Assembly (NCBI GenBank): GCA_049300095.1
Contig: JBAQYM010000132.1
Span: 1 to 7,522 of the forward strand
Direction: 5' to 3'
DNA length: 7,522 nt
Source of the DNA: SbD1 sp049300095
GTDB lineage: Bacteria; Desulfobacterota; Syntrophobacteria; Syntrophobacterales; Syntrophobacteraceae
Positions 1 to 6,505 of the stretch are shown here, piece by piece. How positions within the stretch are numbered: the stretch's first letter is position 1; each line of letters starts with the position of its first letter. The position numbers and the translations under genes were made by a program. The notes beneath the pieces are model-generated. The model searched no databases. It worked only from the letters and a program-made list of their open reading frames with translations, and was not told the DNA's origin.

Positions 1-1
1 A

Positions 2-58
2 AACGAATCCTACCGGTTCCGAAGAACGCTGGAGAAAAAGAAAGGCGGCAAAAAATGA
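2..58 (+). CDS. istB: IstB-like ATP-binding protein of IS21, C-terminal fragment
   Basis: Only the last 18 residues and the TGA stop (56-58) are in the window. The residues read NESYRFRRTLEKKKGGKK. The 'SYRFR' segment with a lysine-rich tail is how many IstB proteins of IS21-family elements end. IstB is the AAA+ ATPase helper that works with the IstA DDE transposase to select and activate target DNA. No Walker motif is visible because the N-terminal part is cut off by the window edge. The call rests on the tail match plus the IS21-type terminal repeats immediately downstream. Because the fragment is so short, it is strong only in context. Confidence 0.7.
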   Translation, partial: NESYRFRRTLEKKKGGKK

Positions 59-105
59 AAAATCCCGTAACAGATCCCCTCCTTCCAGCTATCGATGCCA
101 ACTTG

Positions 106-132
106 GCCGGTGGAGGTTGAAACTCCACCGGC
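106..132. terminator. Hairpin downstream of istB
   Basis: A perfect 10-bp stem (GCCGGTGGAG at 106-115, CTCCACCGGC at 123-132) closes a 7-nt loop, 47 bp after the istB stop. It is followed by a modest AATTTT run at 140-145, not a full U-tract. It could end istB transcription, or reduce read-through between the IS and the converging lipocalin-like gene. It lies outside the lipocalin-like reading frame, which stops at 160. Confidence 0.45.
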
Positions 133-159
133 AACCCTCAATTTTGGGGGCTGGACTGA

Positions 160-684
160 TCAACAAGAAGTCTTTGGAGAACCAGAAGCGGAAACACCGA
201 AGTGGGGATCGTTCGGTTTTATAAAACGAATCTGAAAAACAGGCTTTGGGGTGGGCCAAATGAAAATATCAAAGTGGGCCAAATCAAGTTGACGAAACCA
301 CCGCCGCCACAGAATCTCCCGATTGGTCCCGTCCAATGGTTTCAGGGACATGAGATCGCCCTCGAACCGGTATTTTCTCTCCAGCACCTCCGGGTGATCG
401 CCCGGAAAGAGTTGCCCTTCGACAAAGTGGCGGACGACTTGTTTCGCGGTATCGACTTCGTATCTCCCAAAATAGGCTAAATAATCGTTCTTTCGCCGCG
501 AGAGATCTTTTGCCTCTCCCCTGGATTTTCTGCTTATCTGTACCGCCATGATGCCGGTATCGCTGTAGTGGATGTACCCGACAGCATCTTCTCCGAAGGG
601 ATATTCCTTTTTTCCATCCGAATCGATGCTGATAAGGCGGACCAATCGCCAGGCGCCCACGATCAGTTTAGTGATATCTGCCAT
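160..684 (-). CDS. Lipocalin-like domain protein, C-terminus replaced by IS sequence
   Basis: The protein has 174 residues with the start at 684, chosen because GGAAGGAGG stands 6 nt upstream of this ATG. Extending upstream would add 21 residues with no such signal. Residues 8-130 look like the small lipocalin-like domain (Lipocalin_5 type): GAWRLV near residue 10, then YPFGEDAVGYIHYSDTG (28-44), FVEGQLFPGDH (87-97), and a closing strand LKPLDGTNREILWRR (114-128). Such proteins are small beta-barrels thought to bind hydrophobic small molecules and often end soon after the W-R strand. Here the frame continues for 42 more residues (133-174) encoded by the IS21 end, stopping at the TGA inside the IS. 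The gene starts 66 nt after the amidohydrolase stop, so it is probably the last gene of that operon. The barrel may still fold, but the tail is not native. There is no signal peptide. Confidence 0.7.
   Translation of the reverse strand: MADITKLIVGAWRLVRLISIDSDGKKEYPFGEDAVGYIHYSDTGIMAVQISRKSRGEAKDLSRRKNDYLAYFGRYEVDTAKQVVRHFVEGQLFPGDHPEVLERKYRFEGDLMSLKPLDGTNREILWRRWFRQLDLAHFDIFIWPTPKPVFQIRFIKPNDPHFGVSASGSPKTSC
251..284 (+). repeat. Tandem terminal motif of the IS21 right end
   Basis: GTGGGCCAAAT occurs at 251-261 and again at 274-284, with starts 23 bp apart. In IS21-family elements such repeats near each end are the likely transposase binding sites. A 12-bp perfect palindrome (GTTTTATAAAAC, 216-227) lies just inside them; I attach no function to it. 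Confidence 0.6.
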
Positions 685-750
685 GGTGGCCTCCTTCCGC
701 CGGAACAGGGGCTTTGGGCATTTTCGAAACACCTGGCTGAAGAGCAAGCC

Positions 751-2472
751 TCAAGCGGCGCGCTCATAGATTCTGCCGGGGCGGTGGTATCCCTTGTAGA
801 TTTTGACAGGCGACCAATCCGGGCTCACGGGCGGCTCGGGAGGCGCAAGGGCGGCGAACTCCCCGGAGCCGTGGACCACCTTGCCGCCCACAATGGTGAG
901 AACGGATTCGAGGTGTTTTATGCGCTCTTCGGGAACCGAGAGGTAATCTTCCGTCAGGGCGGAAAGATCGGCGAGCTTCCCCGCTTCGATAGATCCTTTC
1001 TTGCCTTCTTCGCCTGAAAACCACGCGCTCCCGAGCGTGTGGAGCCGAAGGGCCCGCAACCGGTCCAAACGGTTCGAGACCGGATAAAGTGGTGTATCGC
1101 CGACCGTTTTCCCCGTGACAAGCCAATAGAGACTAACCCAGGGGTTGTAGCTCGAGACCCTCGTTGCATCCGACCCGGCCCCCACGGGCGCCCCCATTTC
1201 GAGCATCCGGACGACGGGAGGCGCGCGCCGCGCCGCTTCAGCCCCATACCTTTTGAGGAAATGCTCCCCCTGGTACGCCATGCGATCCTGAATCGCTATT
1301 CCACCCCCGAGCGCCTTTACCCGCTCGATATTGCGATCGCTTATGGTTTCGGCATGGTCGAAAAACCATCGCAATCCCCGGAAAGGGATTTCACGGTCGA
1401 TCTGCTCGAATACGGTCAAAAATCGGGCGATGGACTCATCATAGGTGGCATGGAGCCGGAAAGGCCACCGGTGTTCCACCAGGAGCCTTACCACCGCATC
1501 GAGCCCCTTTTCCATATCGTGGGGAAGGTCCGGCCGGGGCTGCAGGAAATCCTCGAAATCCGCCCCGGAGAAAACGAGCATCTCACCTGCCCCGTTCATC
1601 CGGAAGAAGTCATCCCCCTTGCCCGGTTCGGTCATGGTCAGCCAGGCTTTGAAATCATCGAGTTCTTTTTTGGGGCGTTGGGTGAAAAGATTGTAGGCAA
1701 ACCGGATGGTAAGATCGCCTGTTCGCGCCAGGTCCTCGATCACCCCGTAGTCGTCGGGATAATTTTGAAAGCCGCCGCCCGCATCGATCACGCTGGTGAT
1801 CCCCAGGCGGTTGAGCTCCCGCATAAAATGGCGCGACGAATTGAGCCGGTCCTCGTACGAAAGCTTCGGGCCCCTGGCAAGGCTTGCGTAGAGGATGGAC
1901 GCATTGGGACGCGCGATGAGAAGCCCGGTCGGGTCCCCGTTCCGGTCCCGCTGGATTTCACCGCCCGAAAACTCCGGGGTCTCCCTCGTATACCCGAGGG
2001 CGCGCAGGGCCGCGCGGTTGAGAAAAGCGCGGTCGTAGAGGTGGAGGACAAAGACCGGGGTCTCGGGGGCTGCTTCGTTGATCTCATCGAGCGTGGGCAT
2101 TCGCCGCTCCGCGAATTGAAATTCCGACCACCCTCCGATCACCCGCACCCACTGGGGCGGAGGAGTGCGCCGCGCCTGATCGCGAAGCATTCTCATCGCG
2201 TCGGCAAGCGAGGGGACGCCGTCCCAGCGCAGTTCCATGTTATAGTTGAGCCCTTCACGGATGACGTGAATATGAGAATCGTTCAAGCCCGGAATGACCC
2301 TGCGGCCATGAAGGTCGACAACCCGTGTTCCGTCTCCCCTGAAAGCCATCATTTCCGCTTCCGACCCAACGGCAAGGAAACGTCCGTCTTTTACGGCCAC
2401 GGCGGAGACTTCCGGATTGTCGTTGTTCAGCGTCGTAATGCGGCCGTTCATAAGAATAATATCCGCATGCAT
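751..2472 (-). CDS. YtcJ-like metal-dependent amidohydrolase
   Basis: The protein has 573 residues, the normal length for the Amidohydro_3 (YtcJ) group of the amidohydrolase superfamily. The start at 2472 is preceded by AAAGGA at a 9-nt gap; a longer start at 2514 adds 14 residues before the conserved beginning MHADIILMNGRI. An N-terminal beta-sandwich segment (about 1-58) leads into the metal site HxH in GLNDSHIHV (H67, H69). Later candidate ligands are H341 (RLHATYDES), H373 (FFDHAET) and D435 (GAGSDATRVS). The C-terminal segment KKGSIEAGKLADLSAL (491-506) is the usual second half of the beta-sandwich. Family members hydrolyse C-N bonds of amides, imides or ureas using one or two divalent metals; the substrate here is unknown. 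No signal peptide is visible. The YcaC-like hydrolase gene lies 226 bp upstream and the lipocalin-like gene 66 bp downstream, on the same strand, suggesting one pathway. Confidence 0.9.
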   Translation of the reverse strand: MHADIILMNGRITTLNNDNPEVSAVAVKDGRFLAVGSEAEMMAFRGDGTRVVDLHGRRVIPGLNDSHIHVIREGLNYNMELRWDGVPSLADAMRMLRDQARRTPPPQWVRVIGGWSEFQFAERRMPTLDEINEAAPETPVFVLHLYDRAFLNRAALRALGYTRETPEFSGGEIQRDRNGDPTGLLIARPNASILYASLARGPKLSYEDRLNSSRHFMRELNRLGITSVIDAGGGFQNYPDDYGVIEDLARTGDLTIRFAYNLFTQRPKKELDDFKAWLTMTEPGKGDDFFRMNGAGEMLVFSGADFEDFLQPRPDLPHDMEKGLDAVVRLLVEHRWPFRLHATYDESIARFLTVFEQIDREIPFRGLRWFFDHAETISDRNIERVKALGGGIAIQDRMAYQGEHFLKRYGAEAARRAPPVVRMLEMGAPVGAGSDATRVSSYNPWVSLYWLVTGKTVGDTPLYPVSNRLDRLRALRLHTLGSAWFSGEEGKKGSIEAGKLADLSALTEDYLSVPEERIKHLESVLTIVGGKVVHGSGEFAALAPPEPPVSPDWSPVKIYKGYHRPGRIYERAA

Positions 2473-2563
2473 TGTATGTAGTCCTTTCCGCCCCGCATCG
2501 CGGCGCTGTTCCATCGATGCTGACAGCCGAAGCCCGGCGGCCGGCGGTCTCTTGCAAGTCCAT
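2255..2563 (-). other. Orphan Shine-Dalgarno plus ATG opening a frame out of phase with the amidohydrolase
   Basis: A strong ribosome site (TAAGGAGG, 2570-2577) stands 6 nt before an ATG at 2563, 91 nt upstream of the amidohydrolase start. The frame it opens (MDLQETAGRRASAV...) runs 102 codons and overlaps the first 218 nt of the amidohydrolase in another frame. Its overlapping part is arginine-rich and looks like a shadow of the real gene. It might be a translated leader, a remnant of a lost small gene, or chance. I do not call it a protein gene. Confidence 0.25.
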
Positions 2564-2656
2564 ACCGCGCCTCCTTACCGCGCCGTCGGCAATGTGATGG
2601 GACCCGCGGCGGTCCGCTCCCCTATTGGCAGAACCTGTGTAACCGTACGCCACAGA

Positions 2657-2673
2657 GACCCCGGATCGGGGTC
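2657..2673. other. Short GC hairpin between the YcaC-like and amidohydrolase genes
   Basis: GACCCC (2657-2662) and GGGGTC (2668-2673) form a 6-bp stem with a GGATC loop, 26 nt beyond the stop of the YcaC-like gene. No T-run follows on the minus strand, so it is at best a weak processing or pausing signal. The surrounding 226-bp gap (2473-2698) otherwise holds only the orphan ribosome site near 2570. Confidence 0.25.
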
Positions 2674-2698
2674 CCCGCGGTGATCGGTTACAGATTTG

Positions 2699-3370
2699 TC
2701 AGGCGGCTTTTCGCTCTTCGCCTTCGTGCGCTCCAAACATGGCTTTGGCATAGTTGATCCCGAGCCCGTAGGCCCCGCCGTGTTCCCTGGCCACCCCCAT
2801 CACCGCATCGTATGTCTCGGTGCGCGCCCAGTCCCGCTGCCATTCCAGCAGCACCTGAAGCCAAGTCATGGGAACGGCCCCCGCCTGGATCATCCGCTGG
2901 ATGGCCGTCTCATGAGCTTCGCGGGTCACGCCGCCGGAAGCATCGGCTACGATGTAAACCTCAAAACCATCGTCCAGGGCGGAAAGAACGGCGGTAGCCA
3001 AGCACACCTCCGTCCACAGAGCAGCGATGACGAGCTTCTTGCGCCCGGTTTTTCTCACTGCCGCGACCACGTTCGCATCTTCCCAGGCGTTCATCGTGGT
3101 GCGGTCAATAGGCCTTTGATTCGGAAAAACCGCCTGAACCGGTGGAAAAAGCGGACCGCTGAAACTCTCCGCCGCAACGGTCGTCAAAATGGTGGGAACA
3201 CCGAAGACCTTTGCGGATTTTGCAAGGCCGGTCACGTTGTTTACGAGCGTTTGACCATCGATTGAATGGGTTGCAAAAGCCATCTGGGGCTGGTGGTCGA
3301 TCAAAAGAAGCAAGCAATTATCAGGAGTTAAAAGGCGGGGACTTGCCCCGCCGTTAGCGCTGGATGCCAT
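2699..3370 (-). CDS. YcaC-like isochorismatase-family cysteine hydrolase
   Basis: The protein has 223 residues. AAGGAGG sits 7 nt before the ATG at 3370, fixing the start; an in-frame TTG at 3574 would add 68 residues unlike the family and is rejected. The isochorismatase-like alpha/beta fold is plain. LLLIDHQPQM (21-30) carries the acidic residue D25, and LVIAALWTEVCLA (113-125) carries the nucleophile C123 in the T-E-x-C motif. The basic residue of the triad, Lys in classical members, appears to be R90 in PIDRTTMNAW, judged from its spacing to C123. The segment VADASGG (141-147) and the C-terminal EWQRDWAR (176-183) are typical of YcaC-type proteins, which form oligomers and whose physiological substrate is unknown. 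It is the first gene of a likely three-gene operon with the amidohydrolase and lipocalin-like genes. It is cytoplasmic, with no signal peptide. Confidence 0.9.
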   Translation of the reverse strand: MASSANGGASPRLLTPDNCLLLLIDHQPQMAFATHSIDGQTLVNNVTGLAKSAKVFGVPTILTTVAAESFSGPLFPPVQAVFPNQRPIDRTTMNAWEDANVVAAVRKTGRKKLVIAALWTEVCLATAVLSALDDGFEVYIVADASGGVTREAHETAIQRMIQAGAVPMTWLQVLLEWQRDWARTETYDAVMGVAREHGGAYGLGINYAKAMFGAHEGEERKAA

Positions 3371-3571
3371 CGTTTTCCTCCTTACCCTGCCCGGATTAAT
3401 TGCTGTGAGCAGGACTGTATGGCGCGACCCTCGAAATGATTGGAGAGCAAGGAGGCTTTTCTCACCGTGGACGGCCTCTTCAGAAATTCGCAACCCGAAC
3501 AAATAACGGCGCCGCTCACGCGATACAACTTCTCCGAAGGTCCTCACGGCGGCCTCGACGCCCTCCGGTTG

Positions 3572-3617
3572 CAATCGGCAATGTTCTTAATTTATTAAAC
3601 AGTAATCATTGCGATTG
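3572..3617. promoter_or_regulatory. Candidate control region upstream of the YcaC-like gene
   Basis: CAATCGGCAATG (3572-3583) and CATTGCGATTG (3607-3617) form an inverted repeat with one extra G in the left arm. They surround a symmetric AT-rich core, TTAATTTATTAA (3587-3598). This is the most AT-rich patch of the gene-free region and lies about 200-250 bp upstream of the YcaC-like start. It could combine a promoter -10 region with a regulator site. No clean sigma-70 -35/-10 pair can be set with certainty, and the long distance to the gene is a weakness. Confidence 0.3.
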
Positions 3618-3780
3618 TTGAGACAAGTCATCGACACATCTGCAACATGCTGGCAAGTGCGCTGCTGGACCGCTGTTTCGAGGGGCAATCATGGATTGAA
3701 TCCAGGAGGGAAAACGTCCTCGTCGGAGCTGGAGGTTGATGACGAGCCGGGGTGGGCCACCTCTCTTAACGACGATGTTT

Positions 3781-3951
3781 ATACTGCGTTGCGCTCAAGA
3801 TTAATCTGATGGGTTTCGCTCCGCTTCACCCATCCTACGAACTTCACCATCCCAGGAACTCCGAACCAACACGGCCACGGGACGAGATGCAGGATGGGTG
3901 AAGCGGAGCGAAACCCATCGACCTGCGCACATCTTGAACGCACATTGGTAT
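3781..3951. repeat. MITE/REP-like palindromic element with 21-nt terminal inverted repeats
   Basis: The outer ends are 3781-3801 (ATACTGCGTTGCGCTCAAGA + T) and 3931-3951 (ATCTTGAACGCACATTGGTA + T), inverted copies matching at about 15 of 21 positions. Inside lies the perfect 29-bp inverted repeat described separately. The 171-bp unit has no coding capacity, so a non-autonomous transposable or REP-type origin is likely. The left end agrees at 19 of 21 positions with the end of a second element at 6591-6611, so these ends belong to a recurring family. Confidence 0.6.
3808..3919. repeat. Perfect 29-bp inverted repeat (REP doublet)
   Basis: The arm 3808-3836 (starting GATGGGTTTCGCTCCGCTTC) recurs exactly, in reverse complement, at 3891-3919, with 54 bp between. 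Each arm is itself partly palindromic: GATGGGT and ACCCATC flank GAAGCGGAGCGAA. One arm can therefore fold alone, or both can pair into a long cruciform. Similar GATGGGT...ACCCATC palindromes are common in intergenic DNA of proteobacteria. The unit lies between two genes' ends and control regions, in a place without coding sequence. Confidence 0.75.
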
Positions 3952-3997
3952 TAGTCGGTCTGCATCCAGGGCTTCGGCCGCCACATTCTCCGTAATG

Positions 3998-5167
3998 TCA
4001 GCGCACGGCCTGCCCCGCCGCATGCCCGGAGGCCCAGGCCCAGTGGAGGTTATATCCTCCCAGATGACCCGTCACATCGATGAGTTCTCCCAGGAAATAC
4101 AGGCCGGGCGCTCTCTTGGATTCCATCGTCTTTGATGAAAGCTCGCTCGTGTCGACGCCTCCCAGCGTCACTTCGGCCTTGTTGAAACCCTCGGTGTCCG
4201 TGGGCCGTATCCGCCAGTCGTGCAGGCCGCGCGCAAGCGACTCGAGTTCTTCCGCCGCGTACTGGTTGAGCGGTTTGGATTTGAAGCGGAGATCGCACCA
4301 CGTCTTCACAAAACGGGCGGGCAGGTGCAGAGCGAGCACAGTGGCAGGAAGCATCCGGCTGTGGCGTTTCTCCATGAGAATGCGGTAAATGTCGACGCCG
4401 GGGAGAAGATCGACCGAAATGCTGCCGTTGCGGTCCCAGTGGGAGGAGATCTGGAGAACGGCGGGGCCGCTCAGCCCCTTGTGGGTAAAGAGGATATTGT
4501 CATGAAAGCCCACGCCCTTATAGCTCACGATGCAATCAATGCTGATGCCGCTCAGGGCGCTAAACGCCTCCGCATCCTCCCGGCCGAACCTCAGCGGGAC
4601 GAGCGCGGGCCTGAGGGCGGTGACTTTCATTCCGAATTGCCTGGCTACCGCGTACCCGAAATTGGTTGCCCCGATGGAGGGCAGGGCCAGGCCTCCCGTT
4701 GCGACGACAAGCGACCCGGCATGAAAGATCCCGCGGTTTGTGGCAACCGAAAAATTTTCGCCCCGGCGTATTTCCGAGATCCCGCAGTCGAGCAGCAATC
4801 TTACCGATGCCCCGTCGCACTCGGCCTTGAGCATGTCGACGATTCGCCGCGAATTCTCGCTGCAAAACAACCTGCCCTTCTCCCGTTCCTCGAACCTGAT
4901 TTGGCGCCTCTCGAGCATGGCGAGAAAATCAGGCGGGGTAAAACGTGAGAGCGCGGATGTGGCAAAGTGGGGGTTCTTGGAGATGTAGTTCTCGGGGCCG
5001 ACGACCCTGTTTGTGAAGTTGCAGCGGCCACCGCCCGAAATAGCGATCTTGGCGCCTATTTTCCCCGTGTGTTCCAGGACAAGGACCGAGCGGCCCCGCT
5101 TGCCCGCCTCGATGGCGCACATCAACCCGGATGCGCCCGCCCCGATCACGATAACGTCTGTCTTCAT
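3998..5167 (-). CDS. BaiN/HI0933-family FAD-dependent oxidoreductase (flavoprotein)
   Basis: The protein has 389 residues, the usual length for this family. The dinucleotide-binding motif IGAGASG (8-14) begins right after the start. It is followed by SGGGRCNFTN (44-53), a signature of the YhiN/HI0933 group, then ATGG (156-159), FTHKGLSGP (227-235), and the C-terminal FAD-closing block GLYFLGELIDVTGHLGGYN (355-373). I chose the ATG at 5167 because the Rossmann strand follows at once. A GTG at 5194 would add nine residues and has an AAGGA 11 nt upstream, so it remains possible. BaiN-type proteins are flavin-dependent reductases; one gut relative has been linked to bile-acid metabolism, but most are uncharacterised and no substrate is implied here. 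The antiporter gene ends 66 nt upstream of this start (39 nt from the GTG), so the two are probably cotranscribed. Confidence 0.9.
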   Translation of the reverse strand: MKTDVIVIGAGASGLMCAIEAGKRGRSVLVLEHTGKIGAKIAISGGGRCNFTNRVVGPENYISKNPHFATSALSRFTPPDFLAMLERRQIRFEEREKGRLFCSENSRRIVDMLKAECDGASVRLLLDCGISEIRRGENFSVATNRGIFHAGSLVVATGGLALPSIGATNFGYAVARQFGMKVTALRPALVPLRFGREDAEAFSALSGISIDCIVSYKGVGFHDNILFTHKGLSGPAVLQISSHWDRNGSISVDLLPGVDIYRILMEKRHSRMLPATVLALHLPARFVKTWCDLRFKSKPLNQYAAEELESLARGLHDWRIRPTDTEGFNKAEVTLGGVDTSELSSKTMESKRAPGLYFLGELIDVTGHLGGYNLHWAWASGHAAGQAVR

Positions 5168-5233
5168 CAGCGTCTTTATATCAGATACTTCCACCAGGGT
5201 TAGAATCCTTGCCCGCTTGAAGCGCCGTCGACT

Positions 5234-6478
5234 TTATTCTTTGACGGGATTCGGGCCGAACACGGCCAGATTTTCGGGCGCGGCGGCGTCCAGAGCGGCG
5301 ACCTTTCGCGCATAGAGGCCGATCCCCGGCAATGCGGAAAACCCATGGCAGAAGATGCTCAAAAAGACGGTCACCATCACCGCCAGCCGTATGACCGATT
5401 CCCCGGGCAGCCGGGACTCGTGCTCGAGATAGACCAGGCCCAGGACGATGGAGGCCAGCCCGCGCGGACCGAACCATCCCATGAAGAGCACCGTGGCCGT
5501 GCTCAGCCCGGTTCGGACCAGCGAAATCGCAACCGGAAGCATCCTCACCACCGTCAGGCTGATGACCCCGTATGCGACGAAGAGCAGGCTGAATTGATCC
5601 AGTGCACGGGCGACAAACATGCCGAAAAGAAAGAATACAAAAAAATTGACCAGCCGCCCCCAACTCTCGGTGAATTCGAGGCTTTGCTCACCGGCTTCCT
5701 TGAACCCAACCTGGACCGCGAGCCCGGCGACATATGCGGCAATGAACATGCTCGCGCCGACGGGTTTGGACCCCAGCACGCACAGGAGCGGCAGGGCCAC
5801 GAGCCCGAGTTGCTGAAGGGGTCCCGCCATCCATCCCCTGCGCCGCGCAATGCCGAGGAGCCAGCCGCCCGCCAGGCCGACTCCCAGACCGACCAGCGCG
5901 CCGAATCCGAGTTGCTCGACCATAAACCGGACCAGGACCCCGCTCGTGTCCTCCGTGCCGGCGCCGGCCAAGGTGATGAAGAACAGGAGAAACGGGACGG
6001 ATAATCCATCGTTTAGACCCGCTTCCACGCTGAGCGCCTGGCGAATGCGCACCGGCACCCGCGGACTGCTCACGACAACCTCGCCCAGGCCGGCGTCGGT
6101 CGGCGCCAGGATGGCGGCAAGAATGCCCGCTTCCCAGACCGACAACTGGGGAAACACCATGGCCGCGCAGATCGCCCCGAGCAGGATCGTCGGCAGCATG
6201 CCGATCCCGAGTAACCTGGTGGGCAGCGTATTGTGCTTGAGGACGCGCAGGTTGATGCGCGAGGCGTCGGAGAAGAGCAGCAGAACCAGGCCGACCTCGG
6301 CGAGCAGGAGAAAGGACTCACGGTCCGCTTCCAGTTCGCTCAGCACGGGCAGCGTGAGAACGAGCAGCATCCCCGCCGCCGTGAACACTATCGGCGCGGT
6401 CAGGATGGTGTGCTCGAGCCTCTTGGATACCAGGCTGTAGAAAAAGATCAGCAGCACGAAGGCCGCAATAATGATCAT
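5234..6478 (-). CDS. Cation:proton antiporter (CPA/NhaP-like Na+(K+)/H+ exchanger)
   Basis: The 414 residues are almost entirely hydrophobic, with about 11-13 predicted membrane helices, matching the Na_H_Exchanger fold. Signature positions are visible: APTDAGLG (125-132), where the T-D pair is the unwound-helix motif of the ion site; EAGLNDG (152-158), with the N156-D157 pair expected for electroneutral CPA1 exchangers; and FGPRGLASIV (336-345), the conserved arginine-containing segment. In most NhaP proteins the first motif reads PTDP; here Ala replaces the Pro. No cytosolic regulatory domain follows, and the tail after residue 390 is short and polar. The ATG at 6478 has AAGGGGTGG about 5 nt upstream. 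It probably exchanges Na+ or K+ for H+ at the inner membrane. Its neighbours are a K+ channel upstream, across a palindromic repeat, and a flavoprotein downstream. The transported ion cannot be set from sequence. Confidence 0.9.
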   Translation of the reverse strand: MIIIAAFVLLIFFYSLVSKRLEHTILTAPIVFTAAGMLLVLTLPVLSELEADRESFLLLAEVGLVLLLFSDASRINLRVLKHNTLPTRLLGIGMLPTILLGAICAAMVFPQLSVWEAGILAAILAPTDAGLGEVVVSSPRVPVRIRQALSVEAGLNDGLSVPFLLFFITLAGAGTEDTSGVLVRFMVEQLGFGALVGLGVGLAGGWLLGIARRRGWMAGPLQQLGLVALPLLCVLGSKPVGASMFIAAYVAGLAVQVGFKEAGEQSLEFTESWGRLVNFFVFFLFGMFVARALDQFSLLFVAYGVISLTVVRMLPVAISLVRTGLSTATVLFMGWFGPRGLASIVLGLVYLEHESRLPGESVIRLAVMVTVFLSIFCHGFSALPGIGLYARKVAALDAAAPENLAVFGPNPVKE

Positions 6479-6505
6479 GTTCCACCCCTTCGCCGCCCGG
6501 CTCTC

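Larger units (their letters stand above)
1..286 (+). mobile_element. IS21-family insertion sequence, right end only
   Basis: The stretch starts with the C-terminal codons of an IstB-type ATPase, followed by about 230 bp of non-coding sequence with two direct copies of GTGGGCCAAAT (251-261 and 274-284). Subterminal repeats of this GGCCCAC type close to each end are typical of IS21-family elements, and their ends usually read TG...CA. I place the right tip at the CA of AAATCA (about 286), because beyond it the sequence reads as the lipocalin-like gene on the other strand. The rest of the element, including istA and the left end, lies outside the window. The target duplication therefore cannot be tested here; it should begin at 287 (AGTTGACG...). 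The exact tip could be off by a few bases. Confidence 0.75.
3371..3997. other. Gene-free region between the two operons
   Basis: These 627 bp hold no convincing gene. Small frames here lack ribosome sites and familiar composition. The right half is occupied by the repeat element at 3781-3951 and the left half by the upstream region of the YcaC-like gene. The stretch 3620-3780 shows nothing I recognise. No U-tract terminator is visible downstream of the flavoprotein stop; the repeat element may fill that role. Confidence 0.6.

Noticed and set aside
1039..2481. A 480-codon open frame on the plus strand opposite the amidohydrolase
   Set aside because: It mirrors a GC-rich real gene codon for codon, shows no recognisable domain and has no ribosome site. 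The minus-strand amidohydrolase has full family motifs.
3371..3574. N-terminal extension of the YcaC-like protein to a TTG at 3574
   Set aside because: The extra 68 residues do not resemble the family, and AAGGAGG sits directly before the ATG at 3370.
3749..3759. GGGGTGGGCCA, identical to 11 bp of the IS21 end (248-258)
   Set aside because: The similarity does not extend beyond the 11 bp on either side, so it is not supported as a second IS21 remnant.
3609..3809. A 66-codon plus-strand frame in the gene-free region
   Set aside because: It starts at a TTG without a ribosome site, has no recognisable composition, and ends inside the repeat element.
3781..3951. Repeated short palindromes considered as a CRISPR array
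   Set aside because: The copies are inverted rather than direct, there are only two, and there are no regular spacers.
4220..4948. A 242-codon plus-strand frame opposite the flavoprotein
   Set aside because: It has no family motif, and the minus strand carries an intact BaiN-type protein over the same bases.
5345..6004. A 219-codon plus-strand frame rich in Gln, Glu, His and Arg
   Set aside because: This hydrophilic composition is what results from reading the opposite strand of a membrane-protein gene; the antiporter on the minus strand explains it.
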